64,000 nucleotides of DNA from contig OZ241909.1 of the NCBI GenBank assembly GCA_965203735.1, positions 2,046,001-2,110,000 of the forward strand. The letters run 5' to 3'. How positions within the stretch are numbered: position 1 is the first letter of the stretch; each line of letters opens with the position of its first letter. Under the pieces are notes generated by a model. The model ran no database searches, was not told where the DNA came from, and saw nothing but the letters and a program-made list of their open reading frames with translations. The translations under genes were made by a program, and so were the position numbers. This document shows positions 9,333 to 17,467 of this stretch, in pieces. Source of the stretch: Bin55 sp965203735. GTDB taxonomy: Bacteria; Pseudomonadota; Gammaproteobacteria; Pseudomonadales; Azotimanducaceae.

Positions 9333-9893
9333 ATGTTCTGGATTCTATTGACAACAGCGTTTCTTGTTGTCTTCGGTGGAATACTCTTGGTATTGCCATC
9401 GAAGGGCGAGAGACAGATAGGACGAATGCGCATTGATGCCAGAAAGTACGGTTTGCAAACTCAGGGTATTGTGGTAACTGACGTCAATGCACCCGCTGTT
9501 GAGAGAGTCACGGCAGGAGGAAAGATTAAAACCCCTAAGGTACAGTGCATAGCGTGGGAGAAACGCTATGAGGAGGAATACACCGACATTCCTACGTGGA
9601 CACTTTACAAATCCACAAAGGAATATGGTCCGGTCGAAGGCTACGTCATCGAACCTCAGCTGAAAGAGGTTGGATTGGAGCTACAAGCGGAGTATTGGAG
9701 AAGAGTAGGTCAAGCGATAGCACAGTTACCTGACAAGGTGGTTGCTGTCAAGAGCGATCGCAACGGAGTTGCATGGATTGGCCATGAACGATTGGACTCC
9801 CCAGCCAGTGAATTTGTCCAAGAAATGTTGGCAGGTCTGGCAGATCTTTCTGCGGCAAATGTTGAACTTGTACAAGACAGATTCAGCGAATAA
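9333..9893 (+). CDS. membrane-anchored protein of unknown function
   Basis: A 186-residue protein with one N-terminal transmembrane helix (residues 2-23, rich in Leu, Val and Phe) followed by a positively charged segment 'RQIGRMRIDARKYGLQTQG', which suggests a cytoplasmic soluble domain. The rest is mixed alpha/beta with a Trp- and Tyr-rich centre ('WEKRYEEEY', 'TWTLYKSTKEYG') and no motif I recognise. It lies directly upstream of topA on the same strand with a 252-base gap. Its position next to topA recalls small conserved membrane proteins near topA in Pseudomonas relatives, but that is only a positional hint. Confidence 0.7.
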   Translation: MFWILLTTAFLVVFGGILLVLPSKGERQIGRMRIDARKYGLQTQGIVVTDVNAPAVERVTAGGKIKTPKVQCIAWEKRYEEEYTDIPTWTLYKSTKEYGPVEGYVIEPQLKEVGLELQAEYWRRVGQAIAQLPDKVVAVKSDRNGVAWIGHERLDSPASEFVQEMLAGLADLSAANVELVQDRFSE

Positions 9894-10145
9894 GCACTAT
9901 ATGACGGGTGAATCGATCTGACTTCTTTGGTAACGAAAAGAGGTCTCATTGAACCAATCAATACTGACTGTGTCTATGCGTATTGGCACAGAGTCCTCGG
10001 TGCTTCCCTTCGCCGAGTGACGATGCTCGATTTGAGAGCGATCAGTTAGGTTGCCAGAATATCTAGAAATCGAATCGTGTATATATATATGTACCAGCCA
10101 ATCATCGATTGAAGCTAGGAAGCAAATCGCTCAACAAGGAGAGTA

Positions 10146-12818
10146 ATGAGCAAATCACTGGTAATCGTCGAATCACCTAACAAGACCAAGACTATCAGCA
10201 AGTATCTTGGCAAGGAATTCGTTGTGAAATCAAGCCGCGGGCACATACGCGATCTTCCGACGAGTTCAACACAGATCGGTGAATCGAAAGCAAAACGCGT
10301 ATCGAAGAATCTTAGCCCCGCGCAAAAGGAGAAAGCTCGGGAACGCCGGGCAAGATTAGCTCGAGTCCGAAGTATGGGCGTTGATCCCGATAACGATTGG
10401 GTTGCGAATTGGATAGTTTCAGTAGGAAAGGAATCTGTTGTCAACGACTTGCAGAAAGCAGCGCAAGGTTCCGACCTAATCTATCTGGCTACCGACCGAG
10501 ATCGAGAAGGGGAGGCTATTGCCTGGCATCTTCAGGAGATCATTGGAGGAGACTCCCAGAAGTTTCGTCGAGTTGTCTTCAATGAAATAACCAAGAACGC
10601 GATCGACGATGCATTTGCAAATCCAGGAAGTGTCAACACTGATCGAGTCAATGCATATAAGGCACGAAGATTTCTTGATCGAGTCGTGGGTTTCGAACTG
10701 TCTCCGTTGCTTTGGAAAAAGATTGCTAGGGGACTCTCAGCCGGACGGGTTCAATCGGTGGCAGTACGGCTTGTAGTCGAGAGAGAACGAGAAATCCGGG
10801 CGTTTAACGTCGAAGAATACTGGGAGCTCTTTGCCTATCTAGCTCGGTCAACGAACGGTTCGGACGACTCTGGCGATTCGTATCGATTCAAGGTTGTAGC
10901 ACACTTGGGAGATCCACTCTCGCTGAAGAATGAGGTCGAAGCGCATTCTGCACTCGAAGAGCTGAATCAGCAAGAGTATAAGGTTGTTCGGCATGAGAAA
11001 AAGCCAACTGGTTCGAGACCTCAGCCGCCGTTCATTACATCCACGTTACAACAAGCTGCTTCTTCCAGGTTGGGCTACAACGTTGCCCGAACGATGAGGA
11101 TCGCGCAAAGTTTGTACGAAAGCGGATTAATTACCTACATGCGTACGGACTCGACAAACTTGGCTAGCGAAGCTGTCAACAATGTTCGTCAATTCCTGAA
11201 CAAAGAGATGGGTCCTCAGTACGTTCCTGAATCTCCGGCAGTCTATCGAACCAAGTCCAGGGCCGCACAAGAAGCTCATGAGGCTATAAGACCTTCGGAT
11301 GTATCAGTCAAAGCTTCTGACTTAAAGACCCTCGACGACAGTCAACTCAAGCTGTATGACCTCATCTGGAGACGTTTTGTCGCATGTCAGATGACCAATG
11401 CCAAGTATGAAAGTGTGACTACGACAGTTCACGCGGGCGACTACGAACTTAGGATTCAAGGTCGAGTGGTTGTCTTTGATGGATTCACTAGAGTCTGGAG
11501 TCCTCCGTCTAGAGGCGAAGACGACCAAGTCGTACCAAATTTTCAAGTGGGAGAGGTACTTCGCAAGTTGGAAGTGGAGAAGACCCAGCACTTTACAAAG
11601 CCTCCAGCACGTTATCGCGAGGCAAGCTTGGTACGTGAACTTGAGGAACGCGGCATCGGACGTCCGAGTACCTACGTACCGATCATTTCAACGATTCAAG
11701 AACGGGGCTACGTTTCCTTGCGACAGAAACGGTTTCATGCTGAGAGGATAGGCGAGCTGGTCACAGATCGACTTACCGAAAGTTTTGCTTCTCTCATGGA
11801 CTATGAGTTCACTTCGAAAATGGAGCAAGATGAGCTCGACCTTATCGCACTAGGCAAGAAGGACTGGTTAGATGTACTGAATACTTTCTACGGCACTTTT
11901 ACCGATCAGCTCAAGGCGGCCGACGTCGAAATGCGCCGAAACGAGCCTATCCCTACATCAATCGAGTGCGATGAATGTGGGAAGAAAATGTTGATTCGAG
12001 TTGCAAAGTCTGGTGCGTTCCTGGGATGTGCTGGATATGACCTGCCGCCAAAGGAGAGATGTAAGCACACGATGAATCTCTCACTGCAGGAAGATTCTTT
12101 CGACGTCGGGGACGAAGAGGCAGAAAGCAAGATATTGCGCCTAAAGAAAAAGTGCCCAATTTGCGAGACCGCCATGGAATCTTTTCTTCTTGATAGGACC
12201 CGTAAGGTTCATGTTTGTGGCAATCAAGACTGTAGTGGGCACGAGGTAGAAATCGGAGAGTTTCAGCTCAAGGAATATGAGAGTCCCTCAATCGAGTGTG
12301 ATCGTTGTCAGGGAGAGATGCAGCGTCGCAACGGGAGATTTGGTCCGTTCTACGCCTGTACGAACGAATTATGTGGAAATACACGAAAAATCTTGAAGAG
12401 CGGCAAAGTAGCACCCCCGAGAGCGGACCCTGTTCCGATGCCGGAACTGCTCTGCGATGGAATTGACGATCACTTTGTGCTCCGCGATGGTGCTGCAGGG
12501 ATTTTTTTGGCTGCTAGCAAGTATCCGCGAAATCGACAGACTCGTGCTCCGTTAGTAAAGGAACTCCTACCTCACTCAAACGAGATAGATCCGAAATTCA
12601 AGCACCTGTTGACTGCTCCGGTCGAGGATCCTTCAGGTCGTGACACAACCGTTAGGTTCTCACGAAAGACACAGCAACACTACATACGGGTAGACGCAAA
12701 GGGGAATCCTTGGAGTGCGCGCTATGTGGAGGGAAAGTGGGTGGAGAACAGAGAAGCCCCAAAGAAGTCTCCAGCTAGACGACGGTCGAAGCTGTTTGAA
12801 AACAAGAAATCGACATGA
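10146..12818 (+). CDS. topA: DNA topoisomerase I (type IA)
   Basis: Relaxes negatively supercoiled DNA. The 890-residue protein has the Toprim domain at the N-terminus (Glu9 in 'VIVESPNK', 'ATDRDREGEAIAWHL' near residue 115) and the catalytic Tyr331 in 'LITYMRTDSTN', equivalent to Tyr319 of E. coli. The C-terminus carries three cysteine-rich zinc ribbons (starting 'CDECGKKM', 'CPICETAM' and 'CDRCQGEM') and a basic tail. A lysine/arginine-rich insert after 'RDLPTS', ending in 'MGVDPDNDW', resembles the insert in Pseudomonas TopA. The ATG has a strong AAGGAG four bases upstream. Upstream, 10078-10091 is a run of alternating TA that would melt easily and may make the promoter supercoiling-sensitive (inference). 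Confidence 0.98.
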   Translation: MSKSLVIVESPNKTKTISKYLGKEFVVKSSRGHIRDLPTSSTQIGESKAKRVSKNLSPAQKEKARERRARLARVRSMGVDPDNDWVANWIVSVGKESVVNDLQKAAQGSDLIYLATDRDREGEAIAWHLQEIIGGDSQKFRRVVFNEITKNAIDDAFANPGSVNTDRVNAYKARRFLDRVVGFELSPLLWKKIARGLSAGRVQSVAVRLVVEREREIRAFNVEEYWELFAYLARSTNGSDDSGDSYRFKVVAHLGDPLSLKNEVEAHSALEELNQQEYKVVRHEKKPTGSRPQPPFITSTLQQAASSRLGYNVARTMRIAQSLYESGLITYMRTDSTNLASEAVNNVRQFLNKEMGPQYVPESPAVYRTKSRAAQEAHEAIRPSDVSVKASDLKTLDDSQLKLYDLIWRRFVACQMTNAKYESVTTTVHAGDYELRIQGRVVVFDGFTRVWSPPSRGEDDQVVPNFQVGEVLRKLEVEKTQHFTKPPARYREASLVRELEERGIGRPSTYVPIISTIQERGYVSLRQKRFHAERIGELVTDRLTESFASLMDYEFTSKMEQDELDLIALGKKDWLDVLNTFYGTFTDQLKAADVEMRRNEPIPTSIECDECGKKMLIRVAKSGAFLGCAGYDLPPKERCKHTMNLSLQEDSFDVGDEEAESKILRLKKKCPICETAMESFLLDRTRKVHVCGNQDCSGHEVEIGEFQLKEYESPSIECDRCQGEMQRRNGRFGPFYACTNELCGNTRKILKSGKVAPPRADPVPMPELLCDGIDDHFVLRDGAAGIFLAASKYPRNRQTRAPLVKELLPHSNEIDPKFKHLLTAPVEDPSGRDTTVRFSRKTQQHYIRVDAKGNPWSARYVEGKWVENREAPKKSPARRRSKLFENKKST

Positions 12819-12900
12819 GCCTTAGTTAGTTCTCGGCAGAAGAATCTACTTGAGGTCTTGACAATCGTGCCAAAGATCAGAGATGTGGCCTGTCAAGAGT

Positions 12901-12922
12901 TACCAAAGTATTGAACTTGGTA
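12901..12922. terminator. short inverted repeat between convergent topA and lexA
   Basis: TACCAA and TTGGTA are separated by ten bases in the 175-base gap between the two convergent stop codons. There is no T-run, so it is a weak terminator candidate at best. Confidence 0.3.
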
Positions 12923-12993
12923 CACCTAAGTGCTCATCCTTCTAATCGCAGAGAATTGCGCGAACCCACAGTCGTTCTTCTAAGCGGAGCGCG

Positions 12994-13611
12994 CTAGTCG
13001 AGTCGGACAAGGCCTACTTTGATACCCTCGATTTCCAGTCGCTGAGTGTTCAAGTCGACAATGATTGGGTCGACAGTGGGGTTCTCTGCTATTAGTTCTA
13101 CCTTAGAGTCATTTGGCCTACGATAAAAACGTTTAACAGTCACCTCATCTTCGACTCTGGCCACGACGATTTGATTGTTCCTTACATCTGTTGTCTTGTG
13201 AACCGCCAACAAGTCTCCGTCCATGATTCCAGCTCGGACCATACTGTCGCCTTGGACCTTTAGAAAGTAGTCTGCTTTTGGCGAGAACAACGTATGGGGA
13301 ACTTGAACTGTTCGTTCGATGTGTTCTTCAGCGAGTATGGGGCTACCTGCTGCTACTCTGCCAACTACGGGGATGGACTGCTCGTCGTACTCGTGAGTTA
13401 GTCGTATCCCGCGTGAAGTATTTCGATAGACCTTGATCACACCCTTCCGTTCAAGTGCTTTGAGGTGTTCTTCAGAAGCGTTGGGAGAGCGAAATTCGAA
13501 GTGATCCGCGATGTCACGCCTTGTTGGAGGATACCCTGAAGTCGAAATCCAATTTCGGATCAAATCGAGTACTTCTTGTTGCCGATTTGTGAGTTTTACA
13601 GGCTTTGGCAT
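12994..13611 (-). CDS. lexA: LexA repressor
   Basis: SOS-response repressor with an N-terminal winged helix-turn-helix and a C-terminal S24 self-cleaving domain. The recognition helix 'RSPNASEEHLKAL' at residues 41-53 differs from E. coli LexA by one conservative change, so a CTGT-type operator is expected. The cleavage site is Ala88-Gly89 ('VAAGSP'). The catalytic dyad is Ser123 ('GDSMVRAG') and Lys160 ('VTVKRFY'), spaced as in E. coli. RecA-stimulated self-cleavage is therefore expected to be intact. It lies tail-to-tail with topA, as in several Pseudomonas relatives. No sulA or other SOS gene follows on the same strand. mfd, another repair gene, lies 17 kb away. Confidence 0.97.
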   Translation of the reverse strand: MPKPVKLTNRQQEVLDLIRNWISTSGYPPTRRDIADHFEFRSPNASEEHLKALERKGVIKVYRNTSRGIRLTHEYDEQSIPVVGRVAAGSPILAEEHIERTVQVPHTLFSPKADYFLKVQGDSMVRAGIMDGDLLAVHKTTDVRNNQIVVARVEDEVTVKRFYRRPNDSKVELIAENPTVDPIIVDLNTQRLEIEGIKVGLVRLD

Positions 13612-13646
13612 TTTGTGTAATTCCTATGTACACGTTCAGTAGTGTT

Positions 13647-13675
13647 AATGTATACATATGGATACAAAATTGCAA
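13647..13675 (-). promoter_or_regulatory. predicted sigma-70 promoter of lexA
   Basis: Read on the minus strand, TTGCAA (13675-13670) and TACATT (13652-13647) are separated by 17 bases and lie 36 bases or more upstream of the lexA start codon. Both hexamers match four or five of six consensus positions. The spacer and -10 box are overlapped by the palindrome at 13649-13666, the usual arrangement for LexA autorepression. Confidence 0.55.
13649..13666. promoter_or_regulatory. 18-bp palindrome, candidate LexA operator
   Basis: TGTATACATATGGATACA is an inverted repeat with eight of nine pairs matched. It sits across the spacer and -10 element of the predicted lexA promoter. The outer half-sites TGT and ACA are 12 bases apart instead of the 10 expected for CTGT-N8-ACAG, so it is either an unusual LexA box or a site for another regulator. 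No canonical CTGT-N8-ACAG site was found in the 70 bases upstream of lexA. Confidence 0.45.
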
Positions 13676-13914
13676 GTGTTTTTGTTCAGTATTTTTGGTC
13701 GGTCTCGCTTAGTTTGGTACGGACTTCGCATGCCGGTATACAAATGCATTCAAACAGGTGTACGCAAGCAATCGTATCGGGTCACACTTAGATCAGTACA
13801 ACTCAAAGCTGTAGTGGTCTCTGTCTAATTGGTGCTGTGTGCGTACAAAAGGGGACTTACGATCACAATGTCATTGATATCTAGCAAATGGCCGGTTGAC
13901 TTCCATCAGTTGGA

Positions 13915-14547
13915 TCAGTCCATATCTTGATCTCTACTAACTTTGAGCGTTCCACCGTCTCCTTCTGGGTGCTCACTTTCTTGGAACTTGGAGATCTGTT
14001 CCAGGACATGGTCACGGAGTGCTTCAGCCGTTTCCGGACTCAGTCCTTCAATTCGAAAGGCCCTTCCTGCGGCAGTAAACACTTCCAACGTGGACAGATT
14101 GAACATTCGTTCAAACAGATTTCGGTGCGTTGAAGCATGCTGGATACGTCTGAACGGCGCACACGAAGCAACTCTCTTGAAAAGACCACGTCGATAATTT
14201 AGATCTTCTTGTCTGACAGCGTATGATCTTCTTGGCACTTCCAAAAGAGGCGCGACGTAGGCTACGAACAGGAAGACAGGGACTAGAGCTGCCAGTAAGA
14301 TCGACAATACACCGAGCCAAACAATTACCAGTTGTTCCATCCACTCAAGCTCAGGAAATTCTTCGGGAATTGTCAACCATCCTGCGACCCCAAGAAACAC
14401 GATTAGAGAGCAAGGGATGAGATAGAGGAGATTCCCACACAGAATCATCGATCTCAAGCGGATTTCTACGGGAACCCAAGAGAATTCTCGAGCGCTGGGA
14501 ATTTGATCTATAGGTACTTGAGGATTCTTGAACGGTGTTTTCGTCAC
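13915..14547 (-). CDS. bacterial PH-domain membrane protein (YdbS-like), copy 1
   Basis: A 210-residue protein with two hydrophobic helices (about residues 33-58 and 70-95) followed by a bPH2/DUF304 domain. The typical sequence is 'YAVRQEDLNYRRGLFKR', then 'PFRRIQHAST', then 'LSTLEVFTAAGRAFRIEGL'. Homologues with one such domain (YdbS type) usually sit beside a larger protein with several such domains (YdbT type), as here. Its molecular role is not known; membrane stress or envelope functions have been proposed for relatives. It is a clear paralogue of the 14792 gene (same length, same order of motifs), so the pair arose by tandem duplication, now well diverged. It is separated from that gene by an unusually long 244-base gap. 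Confidence 0.8.
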   Translation of the reverse strand: MTKTPFKNPQVPIDQIPSAREFSWVPVEIRLRSMILCGNLLYLIPCSLIVFLGVAGWLTIPEEFPELEWMEQLVIVWLGVLSILLAALVPVFLFVAYVAPLLEVPRRSYAVRQEDLNYRRGLFKRVASCAPFRRIQHASTHRNLFERMFNLSTLEVFTAAGRAFRIEGLSPETAEALRDHVLEQISKFQESEHPEGDGGTLKVSRDQDMD

Positions 14548-14579
14548 TACCCTTTCTCTTTTCGTTCCGCTGCCTTCAG

Positions 14580-14795
14580 CTAGAAGTCTCGAAGAGTTGA
14601 GGCTAGCCTTGCTCTTTCAGAGATCTCACGCAAGCTTTCTTTGTGGTCATGCTTGAGATTGCGCCTATCAAGCGCTGCGCTACAGCGACTGAATTGAGAA
14701 ATCCTTCTCCGCGGACTGTTAATGTGCTGGAGCAATGACATTACAGTCTCTTTCCGAGAGTTCGTGTGCGGTTCGACATCGTTTCGCCGATTCAC
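14580..14795 (-). CDS. possible small basic protein between the PH-domain genes
   Basis: A 71-codon frame that starts with GTG overlapping the stop of the upstream PH-domain gene (GTGA) and ends 32 bases before the next one. The predicted product is rich in Arg, Ser and His and contains no recognisable domain or membrane segment. It is listed only because the coupled start and its position fill an otherwise odd gap in a compact operon. Chance is an equally good explanation. Confidence 0.2.
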   Translation of the reverse strand: MNRRNDVEPHTNSRKETVMSLLQHINSPRRRISQFSRCSAALDRRNLKHDHKESLREISERARLASTLRDF

Positions 14796-15424
14796 TCGAG
14801 ATCCTCATCTCGTTCCTCGTCAAGTGACGACAGATTCTCCTCCAATTCTCCACCTTGCTCGGATTGTGAGACTTGATCGAGGACATGGTCTCTAAGATCC
14901 TCCGCAATCTTGGGATCTAGTCCAGCAATTCGAACTGTTTGTCCAGCAGCGGTATAAACCTCAAGCGACGCTAGATTGAACATCCGTTCCAAGAGATATT
15001 GCTGCGTTGATGCATGTTGAATGCGCTTGAACGGAGCACTGGATACGGTTGTAGTCAAGAGACCACATTGATAGTTCAGATCCTCAAGCCGAACCGCGTA
15101 TTTTCTCTTCGGCACTTCAAGTATTGGTACAACAAACCAACGAAATGGGAGCAGGGGAACGTAGACTATGATCCCGATGGCAAGGGACGATTGGAGCAAG
15201 AAGGTCCACCCTTGAAAGCCTTCTTCAGGCTCTATGCTGACCATGTAGAGCCACACTGTTATTGCTAGAACAAGAGCAGGAATGAACCACAGCAAATGAA
15301 ATAGATTCCTGACAAAAAGCTGGAACTTCAGTCGAGGCTCCACAGGACGCCACGAGATGTCTTCTACGGAAGGAATCTGATTTAGGGGAACAGGAGAATT
15401 GTCGTAAGAGAACATCATCGCCAT
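14792..15424 (-). CDS. bacterial PH-domain membrane protein (YdbS-like), copy 2
   Basis: A 210-residue paralogue of the 13915 gene. It begins with the same type of leader ('PVPLNQIPSVEDISWRPVE'), has two hydrophobic helices (about residues 40-60 and 75-100) and then the bPH2 domain ('YAVRLEDLNYQCGLL', 'PFKRIQHAST', 'LASLEVYTAAGQTVRIAGL'). The C-terminal tail is strongly acidic. The start codon overlaps the stop of the upstream 518-residue protein by 10 bases, so the two are translationally coupled and likely act together at the inner membrane. Confidence 0.82.
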   Translation of the reverse strand: MAMMFSYDNSPVPLNQIPSVEDISWRPVEPRLKFQLFVRNLFHLLWFIPALVLAITVWLYMVSIEPEEGFQGWTFLLQSSLAIGIIVYVPLLPFRWFVVPILEVPKRKYAVRLEDLNYQCGLLTTTVSSAPFKRIQHASTQQYLLERMFNLASLEVYTAAGQTVRIAGLDPKIAEDLRDHVLDQVSQSEQGGELEENLSSLDEERDEDLE

Positions 15425-16971
15425 TCCTCGTTGCTAGACTCTATGCAGTACAAAAGGTAGTCTCTGAAAGCCGAAGCCATCTCATACTCGAGATAGGGAA
15501 TTTCGATTCGTGCGGTGGGATTTCTTAAAACCAAGGAAGCCCGGTGCCTCCATTTCTGAATGATGTTCTGCGTGATATCGACCGACTGCAGCTTGGAATA
15601 CTTCAAAGAGGTCAGTATGTACGAGAGTACTCCGGAACGATACACAATCGCCTCTTGGTTGCACATAAAGCCTGCCTTTCGCCAACGTAAGTACGCTATG
15701 GCGCTTGAAGGCACTATCCAAGCCAATGCCAATAAACCGTAGGCGAGACCGAAGTGAAATGTGACTACGACATAACCAATAACTGCAATCACGACCCCTC
15801 GGCAAAACGGAACCCAGAACAGTGGAGAGGCGATCGAAGTGAAATCACTCGACTTCGGGTCAAATGCCAGCCCCTTCGCGGCATCTTGCATCACAGTTTG
15901 GCCGAGCGATAAGTTTGTGGACAAGTCCGATAGAGGAATTTGCAGCATATGCTCAGCGTCGCTAGCCGACTGTTCTGCTCGAACTCTGAAGCACGAGAGC
16001 CATCTACTGCGAAGGTTCTGGTGAAACGTTAGCGATTGAATCTTTGGAATATCCAATTGAATCTCGCGTACTGTGAATAGACCAGCAGCTGATTTCAGCC
16101 TTCCGTTCTCAATGAACGCGCGGAATCCTTTCCATCTGATGTAGGCCCCGATCACTTGTAGGCTCCAAGCAACCGTACCGATGCAAACCAACAAAGTCAG
16201 GACCGTCACAACCGTTGCCACTGTGTTCCCAATACTTGGAGCTAGTGACAAGTGGATGTGAAGAATGAAATCGCGTATAGGTTCAAAAGGACCAATGGAC
16301 TCGAGTGAAACTCGGTTTAAGAAAGATGTAATAGCAAAAGGAATAGCAATCGTGAAGAGCGAAACTAGTCCTACCGCTGAGCCACTTCCGCAAGTTCCAA
16401 TCTTCACAATCTGAGCCAGCGAGAGTGAAGCGACTAAGTTCACTTGGTTTGCGGAGTCTTCCGCACCTAGTTCTGGATCTTCTTCCTCTAACTTGCGTTC
16501 TTCGTCGATTCGTGCTCTTAGACTTTCAGCGAAACCGAGAGAGACAGCGGGGACTGTGGCTTCTGCAGTCCCCGTCCCAGCCGTATCGAAGCTGACTCCT
16601 GTCAGCCCCAACCAGCGATCGACCGGGCCTCGCTCAAAGTTAATGGCACGGATTCGATCGAATTGCAGGTCGATGTGCTTCAGGTTGATCACTCCCTCTC
16701 TTACAGAAATGCTGTTGGGCGACAACTTGAACCTGAAACGGAGAAACTTGGCAAGGGCAACAACAGAGATCACAGCTAGCCAAAAGACACCAATCAATCC
16801 TACGATCAACCAGTTCTCGCCAGCAGCAAACCAAGCGAGAAGGGCACCGTTTGAAAGAACTACAGTCTTGAGCTGATTCCAAATTTGATGAGTTGCCTTG
16901 CCAAAGAAGAAGATGAGAGATATTGGAGACGCTCTATACCATTGGTCGATGTCGTAGGTCTTGAGAAACAT
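15415..16971 (-). CDS. multi-bPH2-domain membrane protein (YdbT-like)
   Basis: A 518-residue inner-membrane protein with several pairs of hydrophobic helices alternating with bPH2/DUF304 domains. Domain one is recognised by 'VINLKHIDLQFDRIRAINF', the second by 'FTVREIQLDIPKIQSL' and the third by 'VLSYILTSLKYSKLQSVDI'. Three copies match the usual architecture of the larger partner in YdbS/YdbT pairs. It is the first gene of a minus-strand operon with two downstream single-domain partners rather than the usual one. Function is unknown. Confidence 0.82.
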   Translation of the reverse strand: MFLKTYDIDQWYRASPISLIFFFGKATHQIWNQLKTVVLSNGALLAWFAAGENWLIVGLIGVFWLAVISVVALAKFLRFRFKLSPNSISVREGVINLKHIDLQFDRIRAINFERGPVDRWLGLTGVSFDTAGTGTAEATVPAVSLGFAESLRARIDEERKLEEEDPELGAEDSANQVNLVASLSLAQIVKIGTCGSGSAVGLVSLFTIAIPFAITSFLNRVSLESIGPFEPIRDFILHIHLSLAPSIGNTVATVVTVLTLLVCIGTVAWSLQVIGAYIRWKGFRAFIENGRLKSAAGLFTVREIQLDIPKIQSLTFHQNLRSRWLSCFRVRAEQSASDAEHMLQIPLSDLSTNLSLGQTVMQDAAKGLAFDPKSSDFTSIASPLFWVPFCRGVVIAVIGYVVVTFHFGLAYGLLALAWIVPSSAIAYLRWRKAGFMCNQEAIVYRSGVLSYILTSLKYSKLQSVDITQNIIQKWRHRASLVLRNPTARIEIPYLEYEMASAFRDYLLYCIESSNEEWR

Positions 16972-17467
16972 TAGTAGCTAGCTATGGGGAGTAACGAAAG
17001 ACTGAACAACCTGCCTGCGTAGCCAATTTTGCACAGTCCAGACTCTCTACACACAGTAGGGCGAATTCGCGGTCGGGGTCGCCTTGTAGGGAGTTAGCGG
17101 GCTTCTTTTTGGGACTGAACGGGACCAAAGCACTTCAGCATCTTCGGGTCGCTTTTTCCTACTTCGTGCTTGAGCTCTAGCTCGGGTCCAGTTTCGAGTG
17201 TACGGCTGTATCCACCATAGCGTCCCGACGTAGAGAAATGACGTCTATTCCAAGAATTGAGACCGTGCCGGTAAGGATATCGGAAGCTTCGACGCGGGCA
17301 GGTTCTTCTAGCGAAACCGTTCGTTGCATCTAGATCGTCGGCCAATTGCCCAAACCCTGCGTCGGTTAAACTCACTCGATTCGATGCCAATTAGTTTCCC
17401 TAGTGAGTCAAATCGAGCGGAAATGTAGGTGAATTGGCAAGTCCCATAGTTGTGCAAGAGAAAAGCC
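16972..17467. other. 496-base divergent intergenic region
   Basis: This lies between the divergent PH-domain operon and the helicase gene. It contains a perfect 10-bp palindrome GCGAATTCGC at 17061-17070 followed by a G-rich segment. A 98-codon minus-strand frame at 17094-17390 has no recognisable features and lacks a credible start signal. No RNA gene was recognised. The length is well above that of other promoter regions in the window. Confidence 0.4.

Larger units (their letters stand above)
13612..13914. other. intergenic region upstream of lexA
   Basis: The first 65 bases hold the lexA promoter and a palindrome (separate entries). The remainder, 13676-13914, is downstream of the minus-strand PH-domain gene at 13915 and contains no gene that I can support. 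Confidence 0.5.

Noticed and set aside
17094..17390. 98-codon minus-strand frame upstream of the helicase
   Set aside because: No start signal, no domain, atypical composition; treated as chance.
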